This document shows, piece by piece, positions 8,730-16,905 of a stretch of 64,000 nt of DNA (its first letter is position 1; each line of letters opens with the position of its first letter). Location: assembly GCF_021432065.1 (NCBI RefSeq), contig NZ_CP090365.1, positions 434,001-498,000 on the forward strand. The letters run 5' to 3'. The notes beneath the pieces are model-generated. The model was not told the DNA's origin, ran no database searches, and saw only the letters and a list, made by a program, of their open reading frames with translations. The stretch is from Photobacterium sp. TLY01. Its GTDB lineage: Bacteria; Pseudomonadota; Gammaproteobacteria; Enterobacterales; Vibrionaceae. Both the position numbers and the translations under genes were made by a program.

Positions 8730-9635
8730 CTAGAGACAAAGTTTTTCTGCAATAAAATCCAGAAATGCCCTGATGCGGGGTGATAATGCAGAGTTCCTGT
8801 AATAGACCGCCTGCACCGGCTCGCGGTTATTCGGGCTGGCGATCGCCTCATCCATCACTGAAACCAAGCGGCCGGCGGCCAGATCCCGGCACACCATGAA
8901 ATTCGATAGCAGCGCCAGTCCGTTGCCTTCAAGGCACAACTGGCGCACTGTTTCACCGCTGCTGGCTTGCAGTGACATCAGCGGTGTAGCCGGCCCTGAG
9001 ATGAGCGGCCACTTATTCAGATTGGGTTGTCCGGCAAAGCCGAGACACTGGTGCTGCGCCAGATCAGCGGCGGTGTGTGGTGTGCCGAATGCCGCGAGGT
9101 AGTCAGGGCTGGCCACGATCCGCAGTGCACTGCGGCCCAGAAATTTGGCATGAAGATTGGAGTCTTTCAGTTCGCCAATCCGGATCGCCAGATCGGTGCG
9201 TTTTTCGATTAAATCAATAATGCTTTCGCTGGAGATCAGCTCAATCTCAATGTCGGGATACTGCGTGCGGAATTCGGCAATGTGAGGCACGAGCTGATGC
9301 AGAATAAACGGGCTGGCTGAATCAACTCTCAGGCGGCCCGCCGGTTGTCCTTTGAGCCCTCGCAGCTTTTCTTCCGCATCTGAAATCTGACTGAGTCCGT
9401 TGCGGATATGCTGCGCAAAAAAGCGGCCTTCTTCGGTCAGCTCTACCCGTCGGGTGGTGCGGGTCAGCAGGCTGACCCCCAGTTCGGCTTCCAGTCGGGC
9501 GATGGCTCTGGAAACTTTAGCCACCTGCAGATCCAATTGGCTGGCAGCCGCAGAAAACCCGCCGCTGTCCACCACAGCAAGGAAAATCTCCAGCTCTTCT
9601 GTGCGCGATATTATTGTCATAATCGATAAAGTCAT
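8730..9635 (-). CDS. LysR-family transcriptional regulator (YafC-like)
   Basis: A 301-residue LysR regulator: helix-turn-helix at about residues 15-75 (FSAAASQLDLQVAKVSRAIARLE), then a two-lobed effector domain beginning near GRLRVDS. I keep ATG 9635; ATG 9620 is an equally possible start and neither has a strong ribosome site. The sequence resembles E. coli YafC, and the order LysR-dkgB matches. It sits between dkgB (same strand, 112 bases downstream) and a divergent MFS exporter 78 bases away, so it may control either or both. Confidence 0.9.
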   Translation of the reverse strand: MTLSIMTIISRTEELEIFLAVVDSGGFSAAASQLDLQVAKVSRAIARLEAELGVSLLTRTTRRVELTEEGRFFAQHIRNGLSQISDAEEKLRGLKGQPAGRLRVDSASPFILHQLVPHIAEFRTQYPDIEIELISSESIIDLIEKRTDLAIRIGELKDSNLHAKFLGRSALRIVASPDYLAAFGTPHTAADLAQHQCLGFAGQPNLNKWPLISGPATPLMSLQASSGETVRQLCLEGNGLALLSNFMVCRDLAAGRLVSVMDEAIASPNNREPVQAVYYRNSALSPRIRAFLDFIAEKLCL

Positions 9636-9712
9636 TTGTCGTTTGCGGTATTTTTAACAAAAATAAGCCCGGGCATACTCGCCGTCAACCTTTTGAGACG
9701 GAGATAAGTTTT

Positions 9713-10897
9713 ATGCCTTTAGCCTTATGGGCGCTCACGCTGAGCGCTTTTGCCATCGGAACCACAGAGTTCGTGATCGTTGGGCTGGTTCCCACCATCG
9801 CGCAGGATTTAAGTGTCAGCTTGCCCTCAGCGGGGTTGCTGGTGAGTTTGTATGCCCTGGGTGTCGCGATTGGCGCACCGGTACTGACGGCGCTGACCGG
9901 CCGCTGGCCGCGTAAAATCGTCCTGTTATCCCTGATGACACTGTTCATCGCGGGAAACCTGATGGCCTGGCTGGCGCCTGGTTATGAATCCCTGATTGCG
10001 GCGCGCATCCTGACCGGGCTGGCCCATGGTGTGTTCTTCTCCATCGGATCAACCATTGCGACCAGTCTGGTCAGCAAGGAAAAAGAAGCCAGCGCCATTG
10101 CGACCATGTTCACCGGGCTGACCGTGGCATTGGTGACGGGCGTGCCGCTGGGAACCTGGATAGGCCAGTTATTCGGCTGGCGGGCTACCTTCCTGATTGT
10201 GGCTTTGTTGGGTCTGATTGCTCTGATCGGCAGTGCCTTACTGGTACCGGCGAACCTGAAGCAGTCCCCATCGGCCAGGCTGAAACAGCAGCTGGCGGTG
10301 TTAGTGAATCCGCGGCTGTTACTGGTGTATGCCATGACAGCTGTCGGTTACGGCGGCACCTTCGTGGCGTTTACATATCTGGCTCCCATACTTCAGCAGG
10401 TGACTGGTCTGGCGGAAGGGGCAATCAGTGTGATTTTGCTGATTTACGGTGTGTCTGTGGCGGCAGGGAACATCTGGGGTGGAAAACTGGCCGACAGCAA
10501 AGGGCCGGTGAACGCTTTGTTGTGGATATTTGCCGCACTGGCGTTGGTGCTGCTCGTCTTTACCTTCACTGCGCACAACCCTGTGCTGGCGGTACTGACT
10601 GTGTTGGTGTGGGGCGCTTTTGCCTTTGGCAATGTGCCGGGCCTGCAGGTGTATGTGGTTCAGCTGGCCAAGCGTTACACCCCTCAGGCTGTGGATGTGG
10701 CTTCCGGGCTGAATATTGCCGCATTTAATGTCGGGATTGCGCTGGGGGCGTTGATCGGCGGTGTGGTGGTTGAGCAGATGTCGCTGACTGACGCACCCTG
10801 GATTGGCGCTGTGATTGTGATGCTGGCATTTGCCTTAACCTGGGTTTCCGGCAGGCTTGATAACAATGGCGTGGCTGTTACACAACCGTCTGTTTGA
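9713..10897 (+). CDS. MFS transporter, DHA1 family
   Basis: Inner-membrane drug/metabolite exporter-type protein, 394 residues with 12 predicted spans. The start of TM1 (FAIGTTEFVIVGLVPTIA) and the motif-A region (LTALTGRWPRKIVLL) place it with the YdhP/AraJ/chloramphenicol-resistance type of DHA1 carriers; the motif-C-like VTGVPLGTWIG segment is typical of antiporters. The substrate is unknown. It is divergent from the LysR gene, a common regulator-target layout, and is followed by a terminator hairpin at 10913-10930. Confidence 0.9.
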   Translation: MPLALWALTLSAFAIGTTEFVIVGLVPTIAQDLSVSLPSAGLLVSLYALGVAIGAPVLTALTGRWPRKIVLLSLMTLFIAGNLMAWLAPGYESLIAARILTGLAHGVFFSIGSTIATSLVSKEKEASAIATMFTGLTVALVTGVPLGTWIGQLFGWRATFLIVALLGLIALIGSALLVPANLKQSPSARLKQQLAVLVNPRLLLVYAMTAVGYGGTFVAFTYLAPILQQVTGLAEGAISVILLIYGVSVAAGNIWGGKLADSKGPVNALLWIFAALALVLLVFTFTAHNPVLAVLTVLVWGAFAFGNVPGLQVYVVQLAKRYTPQAVDVASGLNIAAFNVGIALGALIGGVVVEQMSLTDAPWIGAVIVMLAFALTWVSGRLDNNGVAVTQPSV

Positions 10898-10912
10898 CAG
10901 ACCAGATCAGAA

Positions 10913-10930
10913 AAGGCCCTTGTGGGCCTT
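10913..10930. terminator. intrinsic terminator between convergent MFS and TDT genes
   Basis: A 7-bp stem, AAGGCCC and GGGCCTT, around a TTGT loop, with A-rich and T-rich flanks. It lies between the convergent stop codons and can serve both genes. Confidence 0.75.
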
Positions 10931-10937
10931 CTCTTGT

Positions 10938-11900
10938 TTAGTGGCTGACTCTGGAAGGCTCTCTGAAATAGGAATTCCAGTAATGCAGCGCATAGTTCGC
11001 GCCGACCCAGCACACCAGCAGGGTCGCCACGCTGATTTCGATCACCCCTGTCAAGTTCAGGTACTTTGACAGCGCATGGTCATCCGGCAGCCACTCTGTC
11101 AGCCGGTGCATGGCAACCGCACTGATCACCGAAGGAAAGGTAATCGCTGCCATGGAAGGCTGGAATCTGTATTTAAGGATGTCGATATAACACAGGTAGA
11201 CAAAGATCGTCATCGTGATGCCAATGCCTGCCAGCGCACCGGTCAGAATCGGGTCGGGACTGGTCAGATTCGTCAGGTATGCCGTCAGCGACAGGTTCAC
11301 CGGGGCGGCCATGATGGTCAGCGTGGGGCGAGCGACCCGGGGCAGACGACCGGCAAAACAAAGGCGGTACAGCACCACGGGCAGCATAAAGAAGTAAATT
11401 GCCACACAGGCATTGGTCATAAAAATCGAAAATTCAGCATAACCCAGCTGGGAGCCAGCCAGCGTGCCACTGATCGCGCCAACGGGATAAAGGAACCAGC
11501 TCGGATACAAATGTATCATGCGGAAATTATTGATTTGAAAGCTGAAAAACAAAACCATCATGGTGAGGTGCAGCATCAGCGCCGGATACCAGATAACACG
11601 GGCACTGGCCGGGTGAACCCCTGCCAGATAATCGGCCAGCACCAGCATGGTCATCGACATTGGTGCCATCAGGCTACCGTACAGCGGATGGTGCAAATCG
11701 GATAAGAACAGCTTGGGGTTGAGCAGGTATTTCATGACGACAGGAATGAGCAGGCAGGCGCCGATCAGCGCGCACACGGAGCGGACATGCATTCCGAATG
11801 CAGGATAAAACAGGGACCAGGCAAGCCCGGTGCCCGTAATGGCTAATGCCAGGGCTGCCTGGGCGGTGGGAACCTGAATAAATGCTTTGCCGAGTGCCAC
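10938..11900 (-). CDS. TDT-family transporter (TehA/SLAC1-like)
   Basis: A 320-residue membrane protein with about ten spans, of the tellurite-resistance/dicarboxylate transporter (TDT) family that includes TehA, Mae1 and plant SLAC1 channels. Family-like segments include HPLYGSLMAPMSM, YPALMLHLTMM and FMTNACVAIYFFML. The start is GTG 11900, preceded by GAGGAGAG. Family members pass small anions such as nitrate, chloride or C4-dicarboxylates; which one applies here is not visible. Transcribed alone. Confidence 0.85.
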   Translation of the reverse strand: MALGKAFIQVPTAQAALALAITGTGLAWSLFYPAFGMHVRSVCALIGACLLIPVVMKYLLNPKLFLSDLHHPLYGSLMAPMSMTMLVLADYLAGVHPASARVIWYPALMLHLTMMVLFFSFQINNFRMIHLYPSWFLYPVGAISGTLAGSQLGYAEFSIFMTNACVAIYFFMLPVVLYRLCFAGRLPRVARPTLTIMAAPVNLSLTAYLTNLTSPDPILTGALAGIGITMTIFVYLCYIDILKYRFQPSMAAITFPSVISAVAMHRLTEWLPDDHALSKYLNLTGVIEISVATLLVCWVGANYALHYWNSYFREPSRVSH

Positions 11901-12454
11901 AATCTCTCCTCTTTTTTTGTCCTGCTGTCGGGTGTTGACCCTGAAGTGAAGCGAAGGATTCTACACTATCTCGTGTAAAAATGATGCTGATTGCTGTCGG
12001 TGTCTGAAGGCATTGTCAGTTGTTTGCGCTGTCTGTGAAAGACAGCCACTGACCAGGAAAAATAACCAAACTCACGCTACAAAAGTTGCGAAATACAGGA
12101 TTTGATCCCATAGTAATAGGGAAGCGTGTGAAGTGAGAGAGTTTCATGCTCTAGCTTCTGGAGGATTAAGCTGTTCTTCAACCCTCTCATCATTCCTGCT
12201 TCATGGTTGTTTCCGGCTTCAGAGGATGCAACTGGTAAAGCGACAAGACACTAAGACGGTGAAAACTTAGTGTTACAATTTGGAATGCAACACCACAAGA
12301 TAATTGATACTTCTTCGCCAATAACCACAATGCTCGATTGAAATGAATGACGATTATCGAGTACGGCATACTCAACGTAATGAGTGGCGAAGCCCGCGTT
12401 AAGAAAGGCCATCAGTGTGCTGAGTAGGTAGACTGAGGTAGTAAAAGAGTACAC

Positions 12455-12477
12455 AAGCCGCACGCAACGTGCGGCTT
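12455..12477 (+). terminator. orphan intrinsic terminator
   Basis: A 10-bp G+C-rich stem, AAGCCGCACG and CGTGCGGCTT, with a CAA loop, followed by TTCTTTT on the plus strand. The nearest upstream plus-strand gene ends at 10897 and already has its own terminator, so this one must end an unannotated transcript or be a remnant. The minus strand has no T-run after the stem. Confidence 0.75.
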
Positions 12478-12673
12478 TTCTTTTGCACGTCACAGCTGGA
12501 ATTTTCCTTTAAACGCCTGTTTTCAGTTGTCTTCAAACAAATCGCAATGAATTTCTCTTCTACTGGGCGCGATTGAACAGAGACCGTAGTGATTCAATGT
12601 CATGATGAAGGCGGTAGCGGTACGGATGAACAGAGAAAGAATACGAAAGTGCCGTGCCAACGTGACAGAAAGG

Positions 12674-12707
12674 GTCATCTCCATTCGCACGCGCCAATGG
12701 AGATGAC
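12674..12707 (-). terminator. perfect 12-bp inverted repeat downstream of yegP
   Basis: Arms GTCATCTCCATT and AATGGAGATGAC around a 10-base centre. It begins 27 bases past the yegP stop codon in the direction of transcription, where a terminator is expected. The trailing sequence CCCTTTCTG is only weakly T-rich, so termination is likely but not certain. Confidence 0.45.
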
Positions 12708-12733
12708 GGAGTAAAGTCTCAGATCTTCGGGGG

Positions 12734-13066
12734 TCAGACAGTGAGATCTTTGATCTTATCGGTTGGGCCATTTTTTTGTACCGACTTAATACCGTTGTCT
12801 GCACCGGACTTGGATTTATACATCTCACTGCTGCCAATCACCTGGTGGTTCTTGGCCTTGAGATTGAAGTGAAACTGACCGTTTGCGGCTTCTTTTAGTT
12901 CGTACTGCTCTGCATTGGGAGAATTGGTCTGAACAGACTTGATCCCATTATTCGCCGCCGCCTTGGTGGTATACATTTCACTTTTGAGGATAACCTCGCC
13001 ATTCGCTGCCTTCAGCACAAAATAGATCTGATCATTTTTGGCTTTTTTCAGTTCATAACTGCCCAT
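12734..13066 (-). CDS. yegP: YegP-family protein (two DUF1508 repeats)
   Basis: A 110-residue protein, the same length as E. coli YegP, made of two DUF1508 repeats. Each repeat carries the pattern F-x-L-K-A-x-N-x-x-x-I-x-x-S-E-M-Y followed by GIKSVQ (first repeat residues about 1-50, second about 51-100). ATG 13066 is chosen because AAGGGG precedes it and the repeat begins there; the frame open to 13153 adds nothing family-like. The function of the family is not established. Confidence 0.9.
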   Translation of the reverse strand: MGSYELKKAKNDQIYFVLKAANGEVILKSEMYTTKAAANNGIKSVQTNSPNAEQYELKEAANGQFHFNLKAKNHQVIGSSEMYKSKSGADNGIKSVQKNGPTDKIKDLTV

Positions 13067-13504
13067 GTCCAACCCCTTGTTGTGTCGTGAATTTAGATAA
13101 AGATTAGTCTTGTTTTCACAAAAAAGAGTGATATTTGTCGAAAACCAGTCCATGACGAATGGTTTCTGGTCAGCGCTTGGTATTGGGACTCAGGCAGAGA
13201 TCGGCAAAGCCACAATCTTCAGTACATTCTTCGGTAAAAAAAGATTCATGATTTTGACGTAAAAGGCATTTGCATTTTTTAAACGACTGTTTTGGAAAGA
13301 AGAAAAAAGTTTATCCACAAAAACAGTGGGTAACTTTGGGGATGACGGGCGTCGTTGTTGGCGATAAATTCATCAGTTGAACCGGTGCATTGTGTTGAGG
13401 CGAAATGTTGGTCTTTCAGATGATCTAAGTCTATTAATTCGCGGGTTTTTATACTTGTCCTACACTTGTAATCAGTCGTTTTTCAACAAGATGAGGATAA
13501 TCGC
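13067..13504. other. 438-base divergent intergenic region
   Basis: It separates yegP from the divergent dienelactone hydrolase gene and must hold both promoters. It is AT-rich, with long A/T runs around 13236-13310. A single perfect DnaA-box-like 9-mer is at 13311-13319; one such match is expected by chance in a window of this size. I see no small gene. Confidence 0.4.
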
Positions 13505-14257
13505 ATGAAAAGAACGGCAGTGCTTGGAGCTACAGCGATATTGACAAGTGCACTGATGGCATCGGCTGCGATTGCTGATGAAGGGAAAGCTGTGCGTTAT
13601 ACAGTCGATGGCGCTGAGTACGAGGGATATTACATCTCACCAGCCAAAGATGCACCGCTGGTGTTGATGATCCACGATTGGGACGGCCTGACCGACTATG
13701 AAGTCAAACGGGCGCAGATGCTGGCCGATAAAGGGTATGCGGTGTTCGCGGCTGACTTGTTCGGTGCCGGTGTACGTCCGGAAAAAATGGAAGACCGAAG
13801 AAAGCTGACCGGCGAGTTATATCAGAACCGAGATAAAATGCGCAGTCTGATGCAAGGGGCGATTACACAGGCCAAACAGATTGGCGGAAATACTTCAGAT
13901 GCGGTGGCCATGGGATACTGTTTTGGTGGCGCTGCCGTGTTAGAGCTGGCCCGTTCCGGGACAGACATGAAAGGGTTTGTCAGTTTCCACGGTGGCCTGG
14001 ATACACCGCAGGGTCAGGATTACAGCAAGACGAAAGGGAATGTTCTGGTGTTCCATGGTGCGGCCGACACAGCCGTAACGATGGAAGAGTTTGTCAGTCT
14101 GAACAAATCGCTTGAAAGTGCCGGCATTGAAAATGAGATGATCGTTTACAGCGGGGCGCCTCATGCTTTCACTGTTTTCGGATCGGATCGTTACCGTGAA
14201 GATGCCGATAAAAAATCCTGGCAACGTTTTCTGGAATACCTGAGTGAACAAAAATAA
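13505..14257 (+). CDS. dienelactone-hydrolase-family protein, exported
   Basis: An alpha/beta hydrolase of 250 residues with a signal peptide (residues 1-24, ending ASAAIAD). The dienelactone-hydrolase triad is visible: nucleophile C139 in GYCFGG, D188 in HGAADTAV and H220 in GAPHAF. The oxyanion segment MIHDWDGL is also present. The family hydrolyses lactones and small esters; most members are cytosolic, so a periplasmic one acts on an unknown substrate. AGATGAGGATAAT supplies the ribosome site before ATG 13505. Confidence 0.88.
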   Translation: MKRTAVLGATAILTSALMASAAIADEGKAVRYTVDGAEYEGYYISPAKDAPLVLMIHDWDGLTDYEVKRAQMLADKGYAVFAADLFGAGVRPEKMEDRRKLTGELYQNRDKMRSLMQGAITQAKQIGGNTSDAVAMGYCFGGAAVLELARSGTDMKGFVSFHGGLDTPQGQDYSKTKGNVLVFHGAADTAVTMEEFVSLNKSLESAGIENEMIVYSGAPHAFTVFGSDRYREDADKKSWQRFLEYLSEQK

Positions 14258-14315
14258 CGCCTTGTGGTTCAAGTCATTTCATCTGAAAATAAATTGCTCT
14301 AAATAACAATAATTG

Positions 14316-14333
14316 GGGCAGATTTTTCTGCCC
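14316..14333 (+). terminator. hairpin after the dienelactone hydrolase gene
   Basis: A perfect 7-bp stem, GGGCAGA and TCTGCCC, with a TTTT loop, about 60 bases past the stop codon. The following T-run is short (TTC), so it is a moderate candidate only. Confidence 0.4.
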
Positions 14334-14354
14334 TTCACCGATTGAGGGCTTTCT

Positions 14355-14669
14355 ATGTTATGTGTAACAACACCAGATGTGGCGCACCGTCCCATTAAAG
14401 AAGTACTGGGTACCGTCAGCGGCAGCGTGGTGCAATCCAAGCACGTCGGTCGCGATATCATGGCGGGTTTTAAATCCATTTTTGGCGGAGAAATCCGTGG
14501 CTACACACAAATGCTGGTCGAGGCCCGTGAAGAAGCCATGCACAGAGCGATCGCGGAAGCGGAGCATATGGGTGCGGATGCGATTGTGAATATGCGTTTC
14601 ACAACCAGCACGATCATGCAGGGCGCTTCTGAAATTCTGGTGTATGGCACCGCGGTCAGGCTGAGCTGA
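14355..14669 (+). CDS. YbjQ/UPF0145-family protein
   Basis: A 104-residue cytosolic protein of the YbjQ family (heavy-metal-binding domain fold). It shows the family pattern: opening TTPDVAHRPIKEVLGTVSG, central REEAMHRAIAEAEHMGADAIVNMRF, and closing ASEILVYGTAVRL. Members form pentamers; metal binding is proposed in the family name but the role is not known. It stands alone with its own spacing on both sides. Confidence 0.92.
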   Translation: MLCVTTPDVAHRPIKEVLGTVSGSVVQSKHVGRDIMAGFKSIFGGEIRGYTQMLVEAREEAMHRAIAEAEHMGADAIVNMRFTTSTIMQGASEILVYGTAVRLS

Positions 14670-14798
14670 TGTGACCGTTTTACCTTCCTATTGAGTTCCG
14701 ATTCTGGCTAGTTTTGTTCAGTCAGAGGCGTACACTGAGCGTATGGATGAAGCGTAGCGTGATGCAAGAGATCGCGTCTGCACAAACAGGCTGAGTGT

Positions 14799-16205
14799 AT
14801 GAGTTTATCGCCAACCCAGTGTCAGCAGGCCAGACTGGCCAAAGACCCCCGCTATGACGGGCTGTTTTTTACCGCGGTGAAAACCACTGGTATATATTGC
14901 CGCTCGGTCTGTCCGGCGCCTGCCCCGAAAGAAGTGAATGTCGAATATTTCCGTACCGCCATTGAAGCGGCTCAGGCAGGCTATCGTCCTTGCCTGCGCT
15001 GCCGTCCGGACAGTGCTCCCGGTTCCCCGGCCTGGCTGGGAACCGGGGCCACAGTGCAGCGTGCTTTGTCACTGTTGGATGAGGGGGCTTTAATGTCTCA
15101 GTCCACCGAGCATCTTGCTGCACGCCTGGGCGTGACCGACCGTTATCTGCGCCAGCTGGTCACTCAGGCCACAGGGCTTTCTCCTAAAGCTTACAGCCTG
15201 TATCAGCAATGTCTGATGGCCAAAAAACTCCTGCATGAAACCCGGTTGCCCGTCACGGAAGTAGCGTTTGCCAGCGGCTTTCACAGCGTACGCCGGTTCA
15301 ACGACTGTTTTCAGAAACAGTTTTCGCTGTCACCTTCCCAATTGCGTAAGCAGGGCAAAGCCGATCAAGGGGTCGGGCAGGGCATTCGTCTGCAACTGGC
15401 CTACCGGCCGCCTTATGACTGGCGACAAGTGCAGGGCTTTTATGCCGCCCGGCTGATTCCCGGGCTGGAGTGGCAAACAGAAAACAGCTATGGCCGTACT
15501 TTTTATTCACGTAACTGTGATGCAGCGGCACATTATCAGGGACACTTTACGGCGACCCATCGTCCTGACAAGTGCTGTTTTGATGTGAATATCCGGATTG
15601 ATAACCTCAGCGGGTTGATCCCTGTGATCCGAAACATCCGCCGCTGTCTGGACCTGGATGCGGACAGTGAACGTATCGCAACCGCCATTTGCAAGGCAAC
15701 CGCTTCTGTGACAGCTTCAGAGCCGGATGCCGGCATCCGACTGCCCGGTATCTGGAGCCCGTTTGAAGCTGGCATGCGTGCGGTACTGGGGCAACAGGTA
15801 TCGGTGAAAGCGGCGCGGAACCTGGTCGAAAAACTGGTTACGCTGAATCCGGACAGCGCTGAAGATCTCAAGTATTTTCCCACGCCAGCTCAGGTGCTTG
15901 AGATGGATTTACAGCAGCTTGGCATGCCACAGAAACGCAGGGATACCCTGAAGAATCTGGCCGGTTTTGCGCAGGCACACCCGCTGGGTATGGACGCCCC
16001 TGAGCAAGAACTGCTGGCGCTGCCCGGGATTGGCCCATGGACGGTCCATTATATGCGCATGCGGGGACACAGCGATCCGGATATCTTTCTTTCCGGTGAT
16101 TTAGGTGTAAAAAAAGCGCTGGCCACGCTGGAAAAACCGGTTCATGAAACGGCCGCAGCCCCCTGGCGCAGTTATCTCACTTTGTATTTATGGAGTTTGT
16201 TATGA
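14799..16205 (+). CDS. alkA: Ada-AlkA fusion: methyl-phosphotriester sensor, AraC HTH and 3-methyladenine glycosylase
   Basis: A three-part DNA-alkylation-repair protein, 468 residues. Residues 1-75 are an Ada zinc domain with cysteines C34, C38, C65 and C68, the same spacing as C38, C42, C69 and C72 of E. coli Ada; C34 is thus the expected methyl acceptor from phosphotriesters. Residues about 85-180 are an AraC-type helix-turn-helix pair. From about residue 190 follows AlkA: the N-terminal AlkA domain, then the helix-hairpin-helix LPGIGPWTVHYMRMRG and the catalytic Asp in LSGDLGVKKAL. It would both sense damage and excise alkylated bases. The ATGA overlap with ogt makes one operon, probably self-regulated. 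Confidence 0.93.
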   Translation: MSLSPTQCQQARLAKDPRYDGLFFTAVKTTGIYCRSVCPAPAPKEVNVEYFRTAIEAAQAGYRPCLRCRPDSAPGSPAWLGTGATVQRALSLLDEGALMSQSTEHLAARLGVTDRYLRQLVTQATGLSPKAYSLYQQCLMAKKLLHETRLPVTEVAFASGFHSVRRFNDCFQKQFSLSPSQLRKQGKADQGVGQGIRLQLAYRPPYDWRQVQGFYAARLIPGLEWQTENSYGRTFYSRNCDAAAHYQGHFTATHRPDKCCFDVNIRIDNLSGLIPVIRNIRRCLDLDADSERIATAICKATASVTASEPDAGIRLPGIWSPFEAGMRAVLGQQVSVKAARNLVEKLVTLNPDSAEDLKYFPTPAQVLEMDLQQLGMPQKRRDTLKNLAGFAQAHPLGMDAPEQELLALPGIGPWTVHYMRMRGHSDPDIFLSGDLGVKKALATLEKPVHETAAAPWRSYLTLYLWSLL

Positions 16206-16693
16206 CCTCAACCCCAATGCGCACGATTCAGCGATTCCGGCAACGGATTGATACCCCCATTGGCTGGCTGGCCGTGGTGGCCGATCATCAGGCCATCACG
16301 ACCATTGAGTTCGACGCCCGGCCCGCGCCTGACGATGTCAGTAACGCCGTCACCGAGTTAGGTGTGCAGCAACTGAGTGAGTATTTTTCCGGCCAGCGTA
16401 AGCACTTTGATTTGCCGCTCTCGATGCCGGGCACCGCTTTTCAGCGTGAGGTCTGGCAGGCACTCACGGATGTGCCTTTTGGTGTCACCTGCTCCTATTC
16501 AGATGTCGCGCGGCAAATCGCCCGCCCTAAAGCCGTCCGGGCCGTGGGCGCCGCAAATGGCAAGAACCCGATACCAATAGTGGTGCCTTGTCACCGGATT
16601 ATCGGCCGTTCCGGCACCCTGACCGGTTATGCCGGTGGGCTGGATAAAAAGCGCTGGCTGCTTGAGCATGAAGGGTTAAGCATTAAAGCGTAA
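16202..16693 (+). CDS. ogt: methylated-DNA--protein-cysteine methyltransferase
   Basis: Suicide repair protein that moves the methyl group from O6-methylguanine to its own cysteine, 163 residues. ATG 16202 overlaps the alkA stop (ATGA) and has GGAG six bases upstream; ATG 16190 lies inside alkA. The active site is C130 in VVPCHRIIG, and the helix-turn-helix region (FGVTCSYSDVARQIARP) and the GANG-like AVGAANGKNP segment are intact. Together with the Ada-AlkA fusion it covers phosphotriester, O6-methylguanine and N3-methyladenine damage in two genes. Confidence 0.95.
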   Translation: MTSTPMRTIQRFRQRIDTPIGWLAVVADHQAITTIEFDARPAPDDVSNAVTELGVQQLSEYFSGQRKHFDLPLSMPGTAFQREVWQALTDVPFGVTCSYSDVARQIARPKAVRAVGAANGKNPIPIVVPCHRIIGRSGTLTGYAGGLDKKRWLLEHEGLSIKA

Positions 16694-16707
16694 TTTACAA
16701 TGTAAAT

Positions 16708-16724
16708 GGGGCGCTGCTCGCCCC
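16708..16724 (+). terminator. hairpin after ogt
   Basis: A 6-bp G+C stem, GGGGCG and CGCCCC, with a 5-base loop, 14 bases past the ogt stop. It is followed by TTATGTTGTCTTT, a weak T-rich tail. Confidence 0.5.
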
Positions 16725-16905
16725 TTATGTTGTCTTTGCGCGGCTTTTTATTCGATAAACTGTATATCTGATTCAAAAAACGAGTAAATTTTCCAATTTC
16801 TTGGAAAGCCTTATCTTGCCAATCCTGTAACATACTGATTTATAAAGCGCTGGTTATTGGCGCGAAAATTGCTGGAATCCTTGGATTAAACAGCATTCAA
16901 TCAAT

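Larger units (their letters stand above)
11901..12733. other. 833-base gene-poor region
   Basis: No convincing coding sequence. The short minus-strand frames here have no ribosome site and resemble nothing I know. The region holds a strong plus-strand terminator hairpin at 12455-12477 with no gene before it, and a perfect 12-bp inverted repeat at 12674-12707. The text reads like decayed coding or cassette DNA, but I cannot identify its source. A small RNA ending at the terminator is possible. Confidence 0.5.

Noticed and set aside
11076..11705. 209-codon plus-strand frame opposite the TDT transporter
   Set aside because: Rich in His, Gln and Arg as expected from the complement of a membrane-protein gene; not a gene.
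12251..12493. 80-codon minus-strand frame in the gene-poor region
   Set aside because: Crosses the terminator hairpin and has no family similarity.
13311..13319. Perfect DnaA-box 9-mer, possible origin
   Set aside because: A single match is expected by chance in a window of this size, and no origin-like cluster or origin genes accompany it.
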